From: Scandinavium sp036495715
GTDB lineage: Bacteria; Pseudomonadota; Gammaproteobacteria; Enterobacterales; Enterobacteriaceae
Length of the DNA stretch: 64,000 bases
Assembly (NCBI GenBank): GCA_036495715.1
Contig: DASXML010000011.1
Span: 18,734 to 82,733, forward strand
Direction of reading: 5' to 3'
Positions 24,927 to 34,161 of this stretch are shown here, in pieces. Position 1 is the stretch's first letter; every line of letters starts with the position of its first letter. Below the pieces are notes generated by a model. That model did not search any database. It had not been told where the DNA came from and worked only from the letters and a program-made list of their open reading frames with translations. The position numbers and the translations under genes are program-made.

Positions 24927-25763
24927 TTACTTCAATAAATGCTGCGCATGGAAGCGCAGATGATCTTCTATAAAGGACGCAATAAACCAGTAGCTGTGGT
25001 CGAAACCGGACTGAATGCGTAGCGTCAAAGGCCACTGAGTCTGGCGGGCCGCTTCGGCTAATACGGCCGGTTGCAGCTGATCGGCCAGGAATTGATCGGT
25101 ATCGCCCTGATCGATGAGCGTCGGAATGGCGCTATTGGCATCACTTTTCAGCATCAGCGCACAGCTGTCCCATTCTTCCCACAGCGCTTTGTCATCGCCG
25201 AGATACGCGCTAAACGCTTTCTGTCCCCACGGCACGCGGCTTGGGTTGACGATCGGCGCGAAGGCCGACACGCTGGTGTATTTGCCTGGGTTTTTCAACG
25301 CCAGAATCAAGGCACCGTGTCCACCCATTGAGTGCCCGGAAATCGCGCTGCGTTCGCTGACGTTAAACTGAGACTGAATCAACGCAGGCAGTTCGTCGCG
25401 AATGTAGTCATACATGCGGTAATGCGCGGCCCACGGCGTCTGTGTGGCGTTGAGGTAGAAGCCCGCGCCTTTGCCGAGATCGTAATTTTCATCATCGGCG
25501 ACGTTATCACCGCGCGGGCTGGTGTCTGGCATAACCAGCACAATGCCCAACTCTGCGGCAACGCGCTGCGCACCGGCTTTGGTGGTGAAATTCTCGTCTG
25601 TACAGGTCAGGCCTGATAACCAGTACACCACCGGCGGCGGCGTATTATCACGCGGCGGCGGTAGAAAGATGCTGAATGTCATGGCGCAGTTCAGCGTTGT
25701 GGAGTCGTGCCGCCAGCGTTGCTGCCAGCCTTCAAAACAGCGGTGCTCTTCGAGCAGTTCCAT
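24927..25763 (-). CDS. yeiG: S-formylglutathione hydrolase YeiG
   Basis: Serine esterase that releases formate and glutathione from S-formylglutathione, the last step of glutathione-dependent formaldehyde removal. Alpha/beta hydrolase with the triad Ser145 (GHSMGG), Asp223 and His256, in the same positions as E. coli YeiG; 278 residues, equal length. Divergent from the MFS gene at 25.9 kb; no frmA/frmR partner in the window. Confidence 0.95.
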   Translation of the reverse strand: MELLEEHRCFEGWQQRWRHDSTTLNCAMTFSIFLPPPRDNTPPPVVYWLSGLTCTDENFTTKAGAQRVAAELGIVLVMPDTSPRGDNVADDENYDLGKGAGFYLNATQTPWAAHYRMYDYIRDELPALIQSQFNVSERSAISGHSMGGHGALILALKNPGKYTSVSAFAPIVNPSRVPWGQKAFSAYLGDDKALWEEWDSCALMLKSDANSAIPTLIDQGDTDQFLADQLQPAVLAEAARQTQWPLTLRIQSGFDHSYWFIASFIEDHLRFHAQHLLK

Positions 25764-25901
25764 GCCAGGCTCCCGGATGAGTGATTGAAAATGTTCTGTT
25801 TCATCATACAGATCATGTGTGGCGATGAGTAACTTTCACTTCCGCATAAAGATGACATGCTGCATCATAAACACAACTTTACATTAACATGTGAGATGAA
25901 C

Positions 25902-27050
25902 ATGGCGCTACGTGCCGCGCTGAGTGGTTTTGTCATGCTGGTGGTGGCAATGGGGATAGGGCGTTTTGCCTTTACGCCTCAGGTGCCACTGATGATCGCT
26001 GACGGACAACTCACCCTGACCAGCGCCGGGCTGGTGGCAACGATGAACTACCTTGGCTATTTGTTGGGGGCGTGGGATGCGATGCGCGCGCATCGCGGTG
26101 TGGAAGGGCGCTTGTATACCGGAGTGCTTGGCGCCGTGACGTTGACGTTTCTTTCTGCCTGGGCAGATAACGCCTGGCTACACGGTCTGCTGCGGTTGGT
26201 GATTGGCGCGATGAGCGGTTGGGCGATGGTGCTAACGGCTGCGTGGACCAACGAACGGCTGGCGCACGCCGGGCGACCGGGACTGAGTGCCGCTGTGTTT
26301 GCCGGACCGGGGGCGGGCATTGCGCTGAGCGGTCTGCTGGCGGTGTATATTCATTCACAGCAGTTAAGTGCCTCCGCGGGCTGGCTGCTTTATGGCCTGT
26401 TAGCGCTGGTGCTGATCGCCTTTGTTTCCCGCTGGCTGCCACGACCGGGGGATTTTCATCGTCCGGGCGGTCAGCCTGAGCCGCTTACATTGACCACCGG
26501 GCTGAAACGCCTGGTCTGGAGCTACAGCCTGGCGGGCTTCGGCTATATTCTGCCTGCGACGTTTTTATCGCAAATGGCTGCGGCGCGTTTTCCTGGCAGC
26601 CTGTTTGCTCAATTTCTTTGGCCAGTGTTTGGCGCTGCGGCGGTGGTCGGGATTGGGCTGAGTATTTTGCTGCGGGGTGTGGGCCACAGCTATCAACGGC
26701 TGGCGATTGTCCTTTGGCTACAGGGCGCTGGCGTATTATCGGCCTGGCTGGTGCCGGGAATGAGCGGATTAGTCATTGGCGCGCTGCTGGTCGGCGGCGG
26801 TTTTCTGTGTGCGGTACAACTCTCGTTACTGTACGGACGCGAACTTGCACCACAGCACACCCGGTATATGGCGGGTTTACTGACCACCGGATATGCTGTT
26901 GGCCAGTTAGTTGGGCCGATGACGTCGGCGCTTTCGACCTGGCTTACACAGCGCCTTGAACCGGCTCTCGGTGTGGCGGCAATCGCGCTGCTGGTAGCAG
27001 GCGCGCTGGTCTGGCGTTCACCGCAAGAAAGGTTAAACCAATTTCAATAA
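25902..27050 (+). CDS. YbfB/YjiJ-family MFS transporter
   Basis: 382-residue polytopic membrane protein, about 12 predicted helices. The N-terminal MALRAALSGFVMLVVAMGIGRFAFTP and the MNYLGYLLGAWD segment in helix 2 are typical of the YbfB/YjiJ MFS subfamily; transported substrate unknown. Start: the ATG at 25902 has GAG 6 bases upstream; ATGs at 25896 and 25857 are in frame but poorly placed. I recall no gene here in E. coli K-12, so it is an accessory insertion between yeiG and folE. Base composition is like the neighbours. Confidence 0.85.
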   Translation: MALRAALSGFVMLVVAMGIGRFAFTPQVPLMIADGQLTLTSAGLVATMNYLGYLLGAWDAMRAHRGVEGRLYTGVLGAVTLTFLSAWADNAWLHGLLRLVIGAMSGWAMVLTAAWTNERLAHAGRPGLSAAVFAGPGAGIALSGLLAVYIHSQQLSASAGWLLYGLLALVLIAFVSRWLPRPGDFHRPGGQPEPLTLTTGLKRLVWSYSLAGFGYILPATFLSQMAAARFPGSLFAQFLWPVFGAAAVVGIGLSILLRGVGHSYQRLAIVLWLQGAGVLSAWLVPGMSGLVIGALLVGGGFLCAVQLSLLYGRELAPQHTRYMAGLLTTGYAVGQLVGPMTSALSTWLTQRLEPALGVAAIALLVAGALVWRSPQERLNQFQ

Positions 27051-27151
27051 TTATCGCCGCGCATACTGGATTCTGTGCGCGGCCTCACGCACAATGAGTG
27101 CTCACTTTGCCCTCAGAGTGCAAAGGTCGCCACACCTGCTGGAGAACAAAA

Positions 27152-27817
27152 ATGTCATCACTGAGTAAAGAAGCCGCCCTGGTTCATGAGGCGCTGTTAG
27201 CGCGTGGTCTCGAAACGCCGCTGCGTCCGCCTGTTGATATGGATAAAGAGTCACGTAAGCGCCTGATTGCGGGTCATATGACCGAAATTATGCAACTGCT
27301 CAATCTCGATCTCAGCGATGACAGCCTGACGGAAACGCCGCATCGCATCGCCAAGATGTACGTCGACGAAATCTTCTCCGGTCTCGATTACGCCAATTTC
27401 CCAAAAATCACCGTCATTGAGAACAAAATGAAGGTCGATGAAATGGTTACGGTGCGTGATATTTCGATGACCAGCACCTGTGAGCATCATTTCGTGACCA
27501 TCGATGGCAAAGCGACCGTGGCGTATATTCCGAAAGATACCGTGATCGGTCTTTCGAAAATTAACCGCATCGTACGGTTCTTCGCCCAACGCCCGCAGGT
27601 GCAGGAACGTCTGACACAGCAGATCCTGACGGCGTTACAGACGCTGCTTGGCACGAATAACGTGGCAGTGTCCATTGATGCAGTGCATTACTGTGTGAAA
27701 GCCCGCGGCGTGCGTGACGCGACCAGCGCCACGACCACCACGTCACTCGGCGGCCTGTTTAAGTCCAGCCAGAACACTCGCCAGGAGTTCCTGCGCGCCG
27801 TGCGTCACCACAACTGA
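27152..27817 (+). CDS. folE: GTP cyclohydrolase I FolE
   Basis: Opens GTP to 7,8-dihydroneopterin triphosphate, first step of folate and queuosine synthesis; toroidal decamer. Zinc ligands Cys110 and His113 (STCEHH) and Cys181 (HYCVKARG) are present, and the GTP-site segment SATTTTSLGG is conserved. 221 residues (E. coli 222; one residue missing near position 29). The ATG at 27152 is preceded by CTGGAGAAC; an upstream frame start at 27098 adds an unrelated leader. Followed by yeiB after 18 bases. Confidence 0.97.
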   Translation: MSSLSKEAALVHEALLARGLETPLRPPVDMDKESRKRLIAGHMTEIMQLLNLDLSDDSLTETPHRIAKMYVDEIFSGLDYANFPKITVIENKMKVDEMVTVRDISMTSTCEHHFVTIDGKATVAYIPKDTVIGLSKINRIVRFFAQRPQVQERLTQQILTALQTLLGTNNVAVSIDAVHYCVKARGVRDATSATTTTSLGGLFKSSQNTRQEFLRAVRHHN

Positions 27818-27835
27818 TCGTCAAGCAGGTACATA

Positions 27836-28993
27836 ATGGAGCGAAACGTCACGCTGGATTTTGTTCGCGGCGTTGCCATTTTGGGGATCCTGCTGCTCAA
27901 TATCGCTGCCTTTGGTTTACCGAAGGCGGCTTATCTCAATCCCGCCTGGTACGGTGAAATCACGCGCCGTGATGCCTGGACGTGGGCCATTCTCGACTTG
28001 TTTGCGCAGGTCAAATTCCTGACGTTATTTGCTTTGCTGTTTGGCGCGGGTTTACAACTTTTGCTACCCCGCGGTAAACGCTGGATCCAGTCTCGTCTGT
28101 CACTCCTCGCTTTACTCGGCTTCGCCCACGGATTGCTGCTGTGGGATGGCGATATTCTGCTGGCCTATGCGTTGGTGGGGCTGGTGTGCTGGCGGATGGT
28201 GCGGGAAGCGCACAGCGTCAAATCGATGTTTAACACCGGCGTTGTGCTGTATCTCATCGGCATCGCGGTACTGGTGTTTATCGGGCTGATTACCGGTGAT
28301 GCACCAAACCGTTCGTGGGTGCCGGATGCCGCCAATCTGCAATATGAACAGTTCTGGAAACTGAAAGGTGGCATGGAGGCGGTCAGCAATCGCGCCGATA
28401 TGCTGTCCGATAATCTGCTGGCGCTTGGTGCGCAGTACGGCTGGCAGCTGGCGGGAATGATGTTAATGGGTGCGGCGCTGATGCGCAGCGGCTGGCTGAA
28501 AGGCCAGTTCAGCCTTTCTCATTATCGCCGGGTCGGCGCTTTGCTGATTACCCTTGGCGTGCTGATTAACCTGCCTGCGGTGATTGCGCAATGGCATTTC
28601 GCCTGGTCTTATCGCTGGTGTGCGTTCTTGTTACAGGCTCCGCGTGAACTGAGCGCGCCGTTTCAGACCATCGGCTACGCCGCGCTGGCCTATGGGTTCT
28701 GGCCACAAATCTGCTCATCGCGACTGGTGGGGGCCGTGGCCTGCGTCGGTCGAATGGCGTTGTCTAACTATCTGCTGCAAACGCTCATCTGCACCACGCT
28801 GTTTTACCGCTTTGATTTGTTTATGAAATTTGACCGGTTAACGCTGCTCGCCTTTGTACCGGCTATCTGGCTGGTGAATATTTTGTTCTCCGTTATCTGG
28901 CTGCGTTTCTGCCGTCAGGGACCCGTGGAATGGCTGTGGCGGCAGTTGACCGCACGCGCCGCAGGGGTATCCATTTCTAAAACATCTAGATAA
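27836..28993 (+). CDS. yeiB: DUF418 inner-membrane protein YeiB
   Basis: Polytopic membrane protein of unknown function, 385 residues, same as E. coli. N-terminal DUF1624-like start MERNVTLDFVRGVAILGILLLNI, C-terminal DUF418 region with GRMALSNYLLQT and about 9-10 helices. It follows folE closely and is probably cotranscribed with it. Confidence 0.93.
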   Translation: MERNVTLDFVRGVAILGILLLNIAAFGLPKAAYLNPAWYGEITRRDAWTWAILDLFAQVKFLTLFALLFGAGLQLLLPRGKRWIQSRLSLLALLGFAHGLLLWDGDILLAYALVGLVCWRMVREAHSVKSMFNTGVVLYLIGIAVLVFIGLITGDAPNRSWVPDAANLQYEQFWKLKGGMEAVSNRADMLSDNLLALGAQYGWQLAGMMLMGAALMRSGWLKGQFSLSHYRRVGALLITLGVLINLPAVIAQWHFAWSYRWCAFLLQAPRELSAPFQTIGYAALAYGFWPQICSSRLVGAVACVGRMALSNYLLQTLICTTLFYRFDLFMKFDRLTLLAFVPAIWLVNILFSVIWLRFCRQGPVEWLWRQLTARAAGVSISKTSR

Positions 28994-29023
28994 CGATCTG
29001 GATCACAATCATTAACAAAACGG

Positions 29024-29039
29024 ATGTAACCGTTTTCAT
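29024..29039. promoter_or_regulatory. GalS/GalR operator upstream of galS
   Basis: ATGTAACCGTTTTCAT matches the Gal operator pattern (GTGNAANCGNTTNCAC) at the centre NAANCGNTTNCA, 110 bases before the galS start codon. It fits the autoregulation known for GalS. Confidence 0.8.
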
Positions 29040-29148
29040 CAGTGTGACCTTCTTCACGTAGTCTTCCCCGCGTCGCTGCCAGAATAGCCACCTTGCTCAA
29101 CACAGGGGGTGACTGTGAGTTGCTGCCATTTTCAACAGGACGGTGGTT

Positions 29149-30174
29149 ATGATCACCATTCGTGATGTAGCCCGCCATGCGGGTGTTTCCGTCGCGACCA
29201 TTTCCCGCGTGCTGAATAACAGCCCGCTTGTCAGTCCTGAAACCCGCGAAGTGGTGATGAAATCCGTTTCGGAGTTGGGCTATCGACCTAACGCCAACGC
29301 CCAGGCATTAGCGACGCAGGTCAGCGATACCATCGGCGTGGTGGTGATGGACGTGTCCGATGCGTTTTTTGGCGCATTGGTGAAAGCCGTTGATACCGTT
29401 GCTCAACAGTTCCAGAAAAACGTGCTGATTGGTAACAGCTATCACGAAGCGGAAAAGGAACGAAACGCCATTGAGGTGCTGATCCGTCAGCGCTGTAATG
29501 CGTTGATTGTGCATTCCAAAGCATTGAGCGACGCTGAAATTAGTGAATTCCTGCAACAGATCCCCGGTATGGTGCTGATCAACCGCATCGTGCCAGGTTA
29601 CGAGCATCGCTGTGTGGGTCTGGATAACGTCAGTGGCGCGATGATGGCGACGCGAATGTTGCTCAATCAAGGTCATACGCGTGTCGGCTATCTGGCGTCC
29701 AGCCACTCTATTGAAGATAACCAGATGCGTCATGAAGGGTGGCTGCGGGCGATGAGTGAGCATGGCATCGTCGCGCCGGAATCGTGGGTTGGTACCGGTT
29801 CTCCGGATTTGCAGGGCGGCGAAGCGGCGATGGTTGAGCTGCTGGGGCGCAATCAGGGGCTGACCGCCGTCTTTGCCTATAACGACAACATGGCAGCGGG
29901 CGCATTGACGACGTTAAAAGACAACGGCATTGCAGTGCCACAGCATCTGTCACTCATTGGTTTCGATGATATTCCAATCGCTCGTTACACCGATCCGCAA
30001 TTGACGACGGTGCGTTACCCGATCGTTTCAATGGCCAAACTGGCAACCGAACTGGCATTGATGGGGGCGGCGGGGAAGCTGGATGCGACGGCAACGCACT
30101 GTTTTATGCCGACATTAGTGCGTCGTCATTCGGTGGCCGTGAAGCAATCTGTGGGGTCGATCACTAACTTATAA
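29149..30174 (+). CDS. galS: LacI-family repressor GalS
   Basis: Represses the mgl galactose transport operon and itself; released by galactose or fucose. HTH at about 2-21 (ITIRDVARHAGVSVATISRVLNN), hinge PNANAQALA near 50, periplasmic-binding-protein-like domain to the end. 341 residues; E. coli GalS 346, with differences confined to the C-terminal tail. The ATG at 29149 has AGGA 8 bases upstream; the GTG two codons earlier is less likely. Confidence 0.95.
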   Translation: MITIRDVARHAGVSVATISRVLNNSPLVSPETREVVMKSVSELGYRPNANAQALATQVSDTIGVVVMDVSDAFFGALVKAVDTVAQQFQKNVLIGNSYHEAEKERNAIEVLIRQRCNALIVHSKALSDAEISEFLQQIPGMVLINRIVPGYEHRCVGLDNVSGAMMATRMLLNQGHTRVGYLASSHSIEDNQMRHEGWLRAMSEHGIVAPESWVGTGSPDLQGGEAAMVELLGRNQGLTAVFAYNDNMAAGALTTLKDNGIAVPQHLSLIGFDDIPIARYTDPQLTTVRYPIVSMAKLATELALMGAAGKLDATATHCFMPTLVRRHSVAVKQSVGSITNL

Positions 30175-30183
30175 CGTGCCGGG

Positions 30184-30199
30184 ATGTAACCGCTTTCAA
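30184..30199. promoter_or_regulatory. GalS/GalR operator upstream of mglB
   Basis: ATGTAACCGCTTTCAA, nearly identical to the operator in front of galS, placed directly before the CRP site of the mgl promoter. Confidence 0.82.
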
Positions 30200-30201
30200 T
30201 T

Positions 30202-30217
30202 TGTGAGTAAATTCACA
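30202..30217. promoter_or_regulatory. CRP site of the mglBAC promoter
   Basis: TGTGAGTAAATTCACA is a perfect TGTGA-N6-TCACA site 2 bases after the Gal operator. The adjacent layout explains repression by GalS of a CRP-dependent promoter. Confidence 0.92.
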
Positions 30218-30459
30218 GTATCTTAACATTCGCCTGACTATGATGTCAGCGTTTGTAAGGCTGAAACGCTATGTAACGGTGATTAATCACTTTTACTTGT
30301 GTAATAAAGCGCTAAGCAATCATTTTTACGCACGTTGGAGCGTTACCGATCACGGAAGAGGTTTTTTTGATAATTTTAACTTCGGCGGTCAGTAACAATT
30401 TTATAACGTTGTGCCTGCCGATAAAAAAGCTACCCTGCATAAAAATAACCGGAGATACC

Positions 30460-31458
30460 ATGAATAAGAAGGTGTTAACCCTGTCCGCTGTGATGTCTTG
30501 CATGTTGTTCGGCGCTGCTGCTCACGCAGCGGATACCCGTATCGGCGTAACCATCTATAAATACGACGATAACTTCATGTCTGTGGTGCGCAAAGCGATT
30601 GAGAAAGACGGCGCAGCGGCCCCGGACGTTAAGCTGCTGATGAATGATTCGCAGAACGACCAGTCAAAACAGAACGACCAGATCGACGTACTGCTGGCAA
30701 AAGGCGTGAAAGCGCTGGCTATCAACCTCGTTGACCCGGCAGCGGCAGGCACCGTCATCGAAAAAGCACGTGGTCAGAATGTGCCGGTGGTGTTCTTCAA
30801 CAAAGAGCCGTCCCGCAAAGCGCTGGACAGCTATGACAAAGCCTTCTATGTCGGCACTGACTCTAAAGAGTCTGGCGTGATTCAGGGTGACCTGATTGCG
30901 AAACACTGGGCGGCAAACCCTAACTGGGACCTGAACAAAGATGGTCAAATCCAGTACGTCCTGCTGAAAGGCGAACCGGGCCACCCGGATGCAGAAGCGC
31001 GTACCACCTACGTTATCAAAGAGCTGAACGCGAAGGGTCTCAAAACCCAGCAGCTGCAGATGGATACCGCAATGTGGGATACCGCTCAGGCGAAAGACAA
31101 AATGGACGCATGGTTGTCCGGTCCTAACGCCAACAAAATCGAAGTGGTTATCGCCAACAACGATGCGATGGCAATGGGCGCAGTAGAAGCGCTGAAAGCA
31201 CACAACAAATCCAGCATTCCTGTGTTTGGTGTCGATGCATTGCCAGAAGCGCTGGCGCTGGTGAAATCCGGTGCAATGGCCGGTACCGTGCTGAACGATG
31301 CTAACAATCAGGCAAAAGCGACCTTCGATCTGGCGAAAAACCTGGCTGACGGCAAAGAAGCGGCAGCGGGCACCAACTGGAAAATTGAAAACAAAGTGGT
31401 TCGTATTCCTTACGTTGGCGTTGATAAAGACAACCTGGCACAGTTCATCGGTAAGTAA
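30460..31458 (+). CDS. mglB: Periplasmic galactose/glucose-binding protein MglB
   Basis: Binds D-galactose or D-glucose for MglAC and for the Trg chemoreceptor. Signal peptide MNKKVLTLSAVMSCMLFGA with cleavage after AHA at 23; mature ADTRIGVTIYKYDDNFM. The calcium-binding loop DLNKDGQIQ and sugar contacts (KEPSR, NNDAMAMG, GVDALPEAL) are present. 332 residues as in E. coli. The ATG at 30460 follows GGAGATACC. First gene of mglBAC. Confidence 0.97.
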   Translation: MNKKVLTLSAVMSCMLFGAAAHAADTRIGVTIYKYDDNFMSVVRKAIEKDGAAAPDVKLLMNDSQNDQSKQNDQIDVLLAKGVKALAINLVDPAAAGTVIEKARGQNVPVVFFNKEPSRKALDSYDKAFYVGTDSKESGVIQGDLIAKHWAANPNWDLNKDGQIQYVLLKGEPGHPDAEARTTYVIKELNAKGLKTQQLQMDTAMWDTAQAKDKMDAWLSGPNANKIEVVIANNDAMAMGAVEALKAHNKSSIPVFGVDALPEALALVKSGAMAGTVLNDANNQAKATFDLAKNLADGKEAAAGTNWKIENKVVRIPYVGVDKDNLAQFIGK

Positions 31459-31506
31459 TATTTCGGGTGCGCTCGCCGTGCCCGTTACGTAGTCAATGAA
31501 ATATCT

Positions 31507-31530
31507 CCCGTGCTGGATGGTCAGCACGGG
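31507..31530 (+). terminator. Intercistronic hairpin between mglB and mglA
   Basis: CCCGTGCTG pairs with CAGCACGGG around GATGGT. It has no U tract and lies 27 bases before the mglA start, so it more likely protects the mglB transcript end and lets the binding protein be made in excess than fully terminates. Confidence 0.75.
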
Positions 31531-31557
31531 AAAACATTCGCGCAGCCAAGGTTAACT

Positions 31558-33078
31558 ATGGTCAGCAATAAAACAGAATCGTCAGGTGAATTCTTGTTGG
31601 AAATGAGTAACATCAACAAGTCATTTCCCGGCGTCAAAGCGCTTGATAATGTTAATTTGAAAGTCCGTCCGCATTCCATTCACGCATTAATGGGAGAGAA
31701 CGGGGCTGGCAAATCGACATTATTAAAATGTTTGTTTGGGATCTATCAAAAAGATTCCGGTAGCATTATTTTTCAGGGTAAAGAAATAGATTTCCATTCC
31801 GCGAAAGAAGCACTGGAAAACGGTGTTTCAATGGTGCACCAGGAATTAAACCTGGTTCTCCAGCGCTCGGTAATGGATAACATGTGGTTGGGGCGTTATC
31901 CGACCAAAGGTGTGTTTGTCGATCAAGATAAGATGTACAACGACACCAAAGCGATTTTCGATGAACTGGATATTGATATCGATCCGCGCGCTCGCGTGGG
32001 GACATTATCCGTTTCGCAAATGCAGATGATCGAAATTGCAAAAGCGTTTTCCTATGACGCGAAAATTGTGATCATGGATGAACCGACGTCTTCCTTAACG
32101 GAAAAAGAGGTCAATCATCTGTTTAAAATTATCCGTAAGCTGAAAGAACGTGGCTGCGGTATTGTTTATATCTCGCACAAAATGGAGGAAATCTTCCAGC
32201 TGTGTGATGAAATCACCATCCTGCGTGACGGGCAGTGGATTGCCACTCAGCCGTTGGAAGGGCTGGATATGGACAAGATCATCGCCATGATGGTTGGCCG
32301 TTCATTGACGCAGCGTTTCCCGGAGAAAAACAACACGCCGGGTGAGACCATTCTCGAAGTGCGTAATCTGACGTCGCTGCGTCAGCCGTCGATTCGTGAT
32401 ATCTCCTTTGATCTGCGCAAAGGCGAAATTCTGGGCATTGCGGGTCTGGTGGGCGCGAAACGTACGGATATCGTGGAAACGCTGTTTGGTATCCGCGAAA
32501 AGTCAGGTGGCACCATTACCCTGCACGGCAAGAAAATTAATAACCACAGCGCCAACGAAGCGATTAACCATGGTTTTGCGCTGGTGACCGAAGAGCGTCG
32601 TTCTACCGGTATTTACGCCTATCTCGATATCGGCTTTAACTCGCTTATTTCGAATATGAAGAAGTACCGTGGGAAAGTCGGCCTGCTGGATAATTCGCGC
32701 ATGAAAAGCGATACCCAATGGGTGATTGATTCCATGCGAGTAAAAACACCAGGGCATCGCACGCAAATTGGTTCGCTTTCGGGGGGTAACCAGCAAAAGG
32801 TTATTATCGGACGTTGGTTGTTAACCCAGCCGGAAATTTTAATGCTTGATGAACCCACGCGCGGTATTGACGTCGGGGCTAAGTTTGAAATTTATCAGCT
32901 GATTGCGGAGCTTGCTAAAAAAGAGAAGGGAATCATCATTATCTCTTCTGAAATGCCAGAACTGCTGGGCATTACCGACCGAATTCTCGTGATGAGTAAC
33001 GGGATGGTTGCCGGCATTGTTGACACTAAAACTACCACGCAGAACGAAATTTTACGTCTTGCGTCTTTGCACCTTTAA
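31558..33078 (+). CDS. mglA: Galactose ABC importer ATPase MglA
   Basis: Cytoplasmic ATPase with two fused nucleotide-binding domains. First domain: Walker A GENGAGKST at 46-54, then VIMDEPTSSL. Second domain from about 260 has a degenerate Walker A (GLVGAKRTD) but intact LSGGNQQK and LMLDEPTRG, as normal for the RbsA/MglA family. 506 residues as in E. coli. The ATG at 31558 gives the conserved MVSNKTESSGEFLLEM start. Confidence 0.97.
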   Translation: MVSNKTESSGEFLLEMSNINKSFPGVKALDNVNLKVRPHSIHALMGENGAGKSTLLKCLFGIYQKDSGSIIFQGKEIDFHSAKEALENGVSMVHQELNLVLQRSVMDNMWLGRYPTKGVFVDQDKMYNDTKAIFDELDIDIDPRARVGTLSVSQMQMIEIAKAFSYDAKIVIMDEPTSSLTEKEVNHLFKIIRKLKERGCGIVYISHKMEEIFQLCDEITILRDGQWIATQPLEGLDMDKIIAMMVGRSLTQRFPEKNNTPGETILEVRNLTSLRQPSIRDISFDLRKGEILGIAGLVGAKRTDIVETLFGIREKSGGTITLHGKKINNHSANEAINHGFALVTEERRSTGIYAYLDIGFNSLISNMKKYRGKVGLLDNSRMKSDTQWVIDSMRVKTPGHRTQIGSLSGGNQQKVIIGRWLLTQPEILMLDEPTRGIDVGAKFEIYQLIAELAKKEKGIIIISSEMPELLGITDRILVMSNGMVAGIVDTKTTTQNEILRLASLHL

Positions 33079-33093
33079 GATCAGGGGCTCCTC

Positions 33094-34104
33094 ATGAGTG
33101 CGTTAAATAAAAAAAGTTTTCTCACTTATCTGAAAGAGGGCGGTATTTACGTCGTTCTTTTAGTATTACTGGCCATTATTATTTTCCAGGACCCGACATT
33201 CTTAAGCCTGCTGAACTTAAGTAACATTCTGACTCAGTCTTCCGTGCGCATTATTATCGCCCTCGGCGTGGCCGGGTTGATTGTGACTCAGGGGACGGAC
33301 TTGTCCGCCGGCCGTCAGGTCGGTCTGGCCGCGGTAATCGCGGCAACAATGCTGCAATCCGTTGATAACGCAAACAAAGTGTTCCCGGATCTGGCGACGC
33401 TGCCGATTCCGTTGGTGCTGCTGATTGTCTGCGCTATCGGCGCGGTGATTGGCCTGGTGAACGGGATTATCATCGCTTATCTGAACGTGACGCCGTTTAT
33501 CACCACGCTCGGTACGATGATCATCGTTTACGGCATCAACTCCCTGTACTACGACTTCGTGGGCGCATCACCGGTATCCGGCTTCGATTCGCACTTCTCG
33601 ACGTTTACCCAAGGGTTTATCGCGCTGGGCACGTTCCGTCTCTCGTACATCACTTTCTACGCGCTGATTGCGACAGTGTTTGTCTGGGTGCTGTGGAACA
33701 AAACGCGCTTCGGTAAAAATATTTTCGCTATCGGTGGAAACCCGGATGCGGCACGTGTATCAGGCGTGAACGTAGCCCTGAACCTGCTGATGATTTATGC
33801 GCTGTCGGGTGTGTTCTACGCCTTCGGTGGGATGCTGGAAGCGGGCCGTATCGGCTCGGCGACCAACAACCTCGGCTTTATGTACGAACTGGATGCGATC
33901 GCCGCCTGCGTGGTGGGTGGGGTGTCATTCAGCGGTGGTGTGGGAACCGTTATTGGCGTAGTGACCGGTGTTATCATTTTCACCGTTATCAACTACGGCC
34001 TGACCTACATCGGCGTAAACCCGTACTGGCAGTACATTATCAAGGGCGCGATCATCATCTTCGCCGTTGCCCTTGATTCCCTGAAGTATGCCCGCAAGAA
34101 GTAA
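33094..34104 (+). CDS. mglC: Galactose ABC importer permease MglC
   Basis: Inner-membrane permease of the RbsC/AraH family that works with MglA and MglB. 336 residues as in E. coli with 8-10 hydrophobic segments; the conserved RVSGVN and GGMLEAGRIGSATNNLGFMYELDAIAA region are present. Fifteen bases after mglA. In E. coli the next genes would be preA/preT; here sanA follows directly on the opposite strand. Confidence 0.96.
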   Translation: MSALNKKSFLTYLKEGGIYVVLLVLLAIIIFQDPTFLSLLNLSNILTQSSVRIIIALGVAGLIVTQGTDLSAGRQVGLAAVIAATMLQSVDNANKVFPDLATLPIPLVLLIVCAIGAVIGLVNGIIIAYLNVTPFITTLGTMIIVYGINSLYYDFVGASPVSGFDSHFSTFTQGFIALGTFRLSYITFYALIATVFVWVLWNKTRFGKNIFAIGGNPDAARVSGVNVALNLLMIYALSGVFYAFGGMLEAGRIGSATNNLGFMYELDAIAACVVGGVSFSGGVGTVIGVVTGVIIFTVINYGLTYIGVNPYWQYIIKGAIIIFAVALDSLKYARKK

Positions 34105-34123
34105 TCTGTCGTGTAGCAGCGAT

Positions 34124-34155
34124 AAAAAACCCGCCGTGTGAACGGCGGGTTTTTT
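34124..34155. terminator. Bidirectional terminator between mglC and sanA
   Basis: AAAAAACCCGCCGT pairs with ACGGCGGGTTTTTT around a 4-base loop; runs of A and T on both sides make it work for both convergent genes. Confidence 0.95.
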
Positions 34156-34161
34156 CGTTTC

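Noticed and set aside
30664..31527. 287-codon minus-strand open frame opposite mglB
   Set aside because: Antisense to a canonical binding-protein gene with signal peptide and sugar-site residues.
31687..33078. Broken second ATPase domain in MglA
   Set aside because: The degenerate Walker A in the second half is normal for the MglA/RbsA family; signature and Walker B are intact.
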